From: Mongoliibacter ruber
GTDB lineage: Bacteria > Bacteroidota > Bacteroidia > Cytophagales > Cyclobacteriaceae
Assembly (NCBI RefSeq): GCF_003003005.1
Contig: NZ_PVTR01000004.1
Coordinates: 298,117 to 362,116, forward strand
Length of the DNA stretch: 64,000 nt
Reading direction: 5' to 3'
Both the position numbers and the translations under genes were made by a program. Positions 63,947-64,000 of this stretch are shown piece after piece; the first letter of the stretch is position 1; every line of letters begins with the position of its first letter. The notes beneath the pieces were generated by a model, which saw only the letters and a program-made list of their open reading frames with translations, searched no databases and was not told the DNA's origin.

Positions 63947-64000
63947 TTAAGATTTTTGTTGTTGTTGTTCAAATGTGATTACTATAAATTCAGCCGGTCT
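63947..64000 (-). CDS. Contractile sheath protein, C-terminal end only
   Basis: Partial: the frame enters from the right edge and ends at 63947 (TAA). The visible end reads RPAEFIVITFEQQQQKS. A conserved 'P-A-E-F-I-V' strand closes phage and eCIS sheath proteins (Afp2-4 family), where it takes part in the inter-subunit handshake. Its position immediately before the tube gene is the standard eCIS order. Only 17 residues can be seen, so which sheath paralogue it is cannot be told. Confidence 0.75.
   Translation of the reverse strand, partial: RPAEFIVITFEQQQQKS

Overview
The window looks like a chromosome segment of an aquatic Bacteroidota, most likely order Cytophagales (Algoriphagus/Cyclobacterium-like). 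The grounds are AT-rich DNA, starts without Shine-Dalgarno sequences, a TonB-dependent receptor, LytTR and multi-PAS/GAF two-component proteins, a bactofilin, proteorhodopsin, YwqK/MORN lipoproteins and a Bacteroidota-type extracellular contractile injection system (eCIS). No tRNA, rRNA, insertion sequence or CRISPR array was seen.

Region 1 (1-10.7 kb): a 1.5 kb gene-free block of repeats and hairpins; a two-gene signalling operon (multi-PAS/GAF histidine kinase plus REC-kinase-like protein) divergent from a LytTR response regulator; a TPR/LuxR-like membrane protein; then a 1.4 kb gene-poor stretch with several terminator-like hairpins that form two recurring small-RNA-like families.

Region 2 (10.7-24.5 kb): a bactofilin cotranscribed with an actin/ParM-like ATPase whose phosphate-1 motif lies at the C-terminus, i.e. 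an apparent circular permutation; two co-linear 251-residue rhodopsins, one a normal DTE proton pump and the other carrying N89/T93/Q100 with Lys for the near-universal Arg; a GAF/PAS/HisKA protein without an ATPase domain; a GT2 glycosyltransferase; a DUF218 protein; a MORN lipoprotein and several orphans. Palindromic dispersed repeats occur three times.

Region 3 (24.9-36.2 kb, plus strand): a four-gene run of two membrane-spanning STAND/WD40-like paralogues (only the first keeps a P-loop), a TonB-dependent receptor and an MFS/NTT-like transporter with a large soluble C-terminus. It converges on the eCIS operon with a 3 bp gap.

Region 4 (36.2-64 kb, minus strand): an eCIS operon entered from the right edge. 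Its order is sheath (last 17 residues only), two tube proteins, DUF5908, LysM/gp53-like, VgrG-like spike, PAAR tip, gp25, Afp11-like, fibre-like protein, Afp12-like, a spaced-out candidate cargo cassette, a 2122-residue tape measure with three internal repeats, and an AAA+ ATPase. It then runs, mostly through 4 bp overlaps, into an accessory envelope module: PLD/Ig-like protein, DUF4407, exported protein, degenerate GH18-like membrane lipoprotein and a small two-helix protein. The particle, its probable cargo and this module, facing the STAND/TonB operon, are the most notable system here. A functional link between the two operons is inferred from position only.
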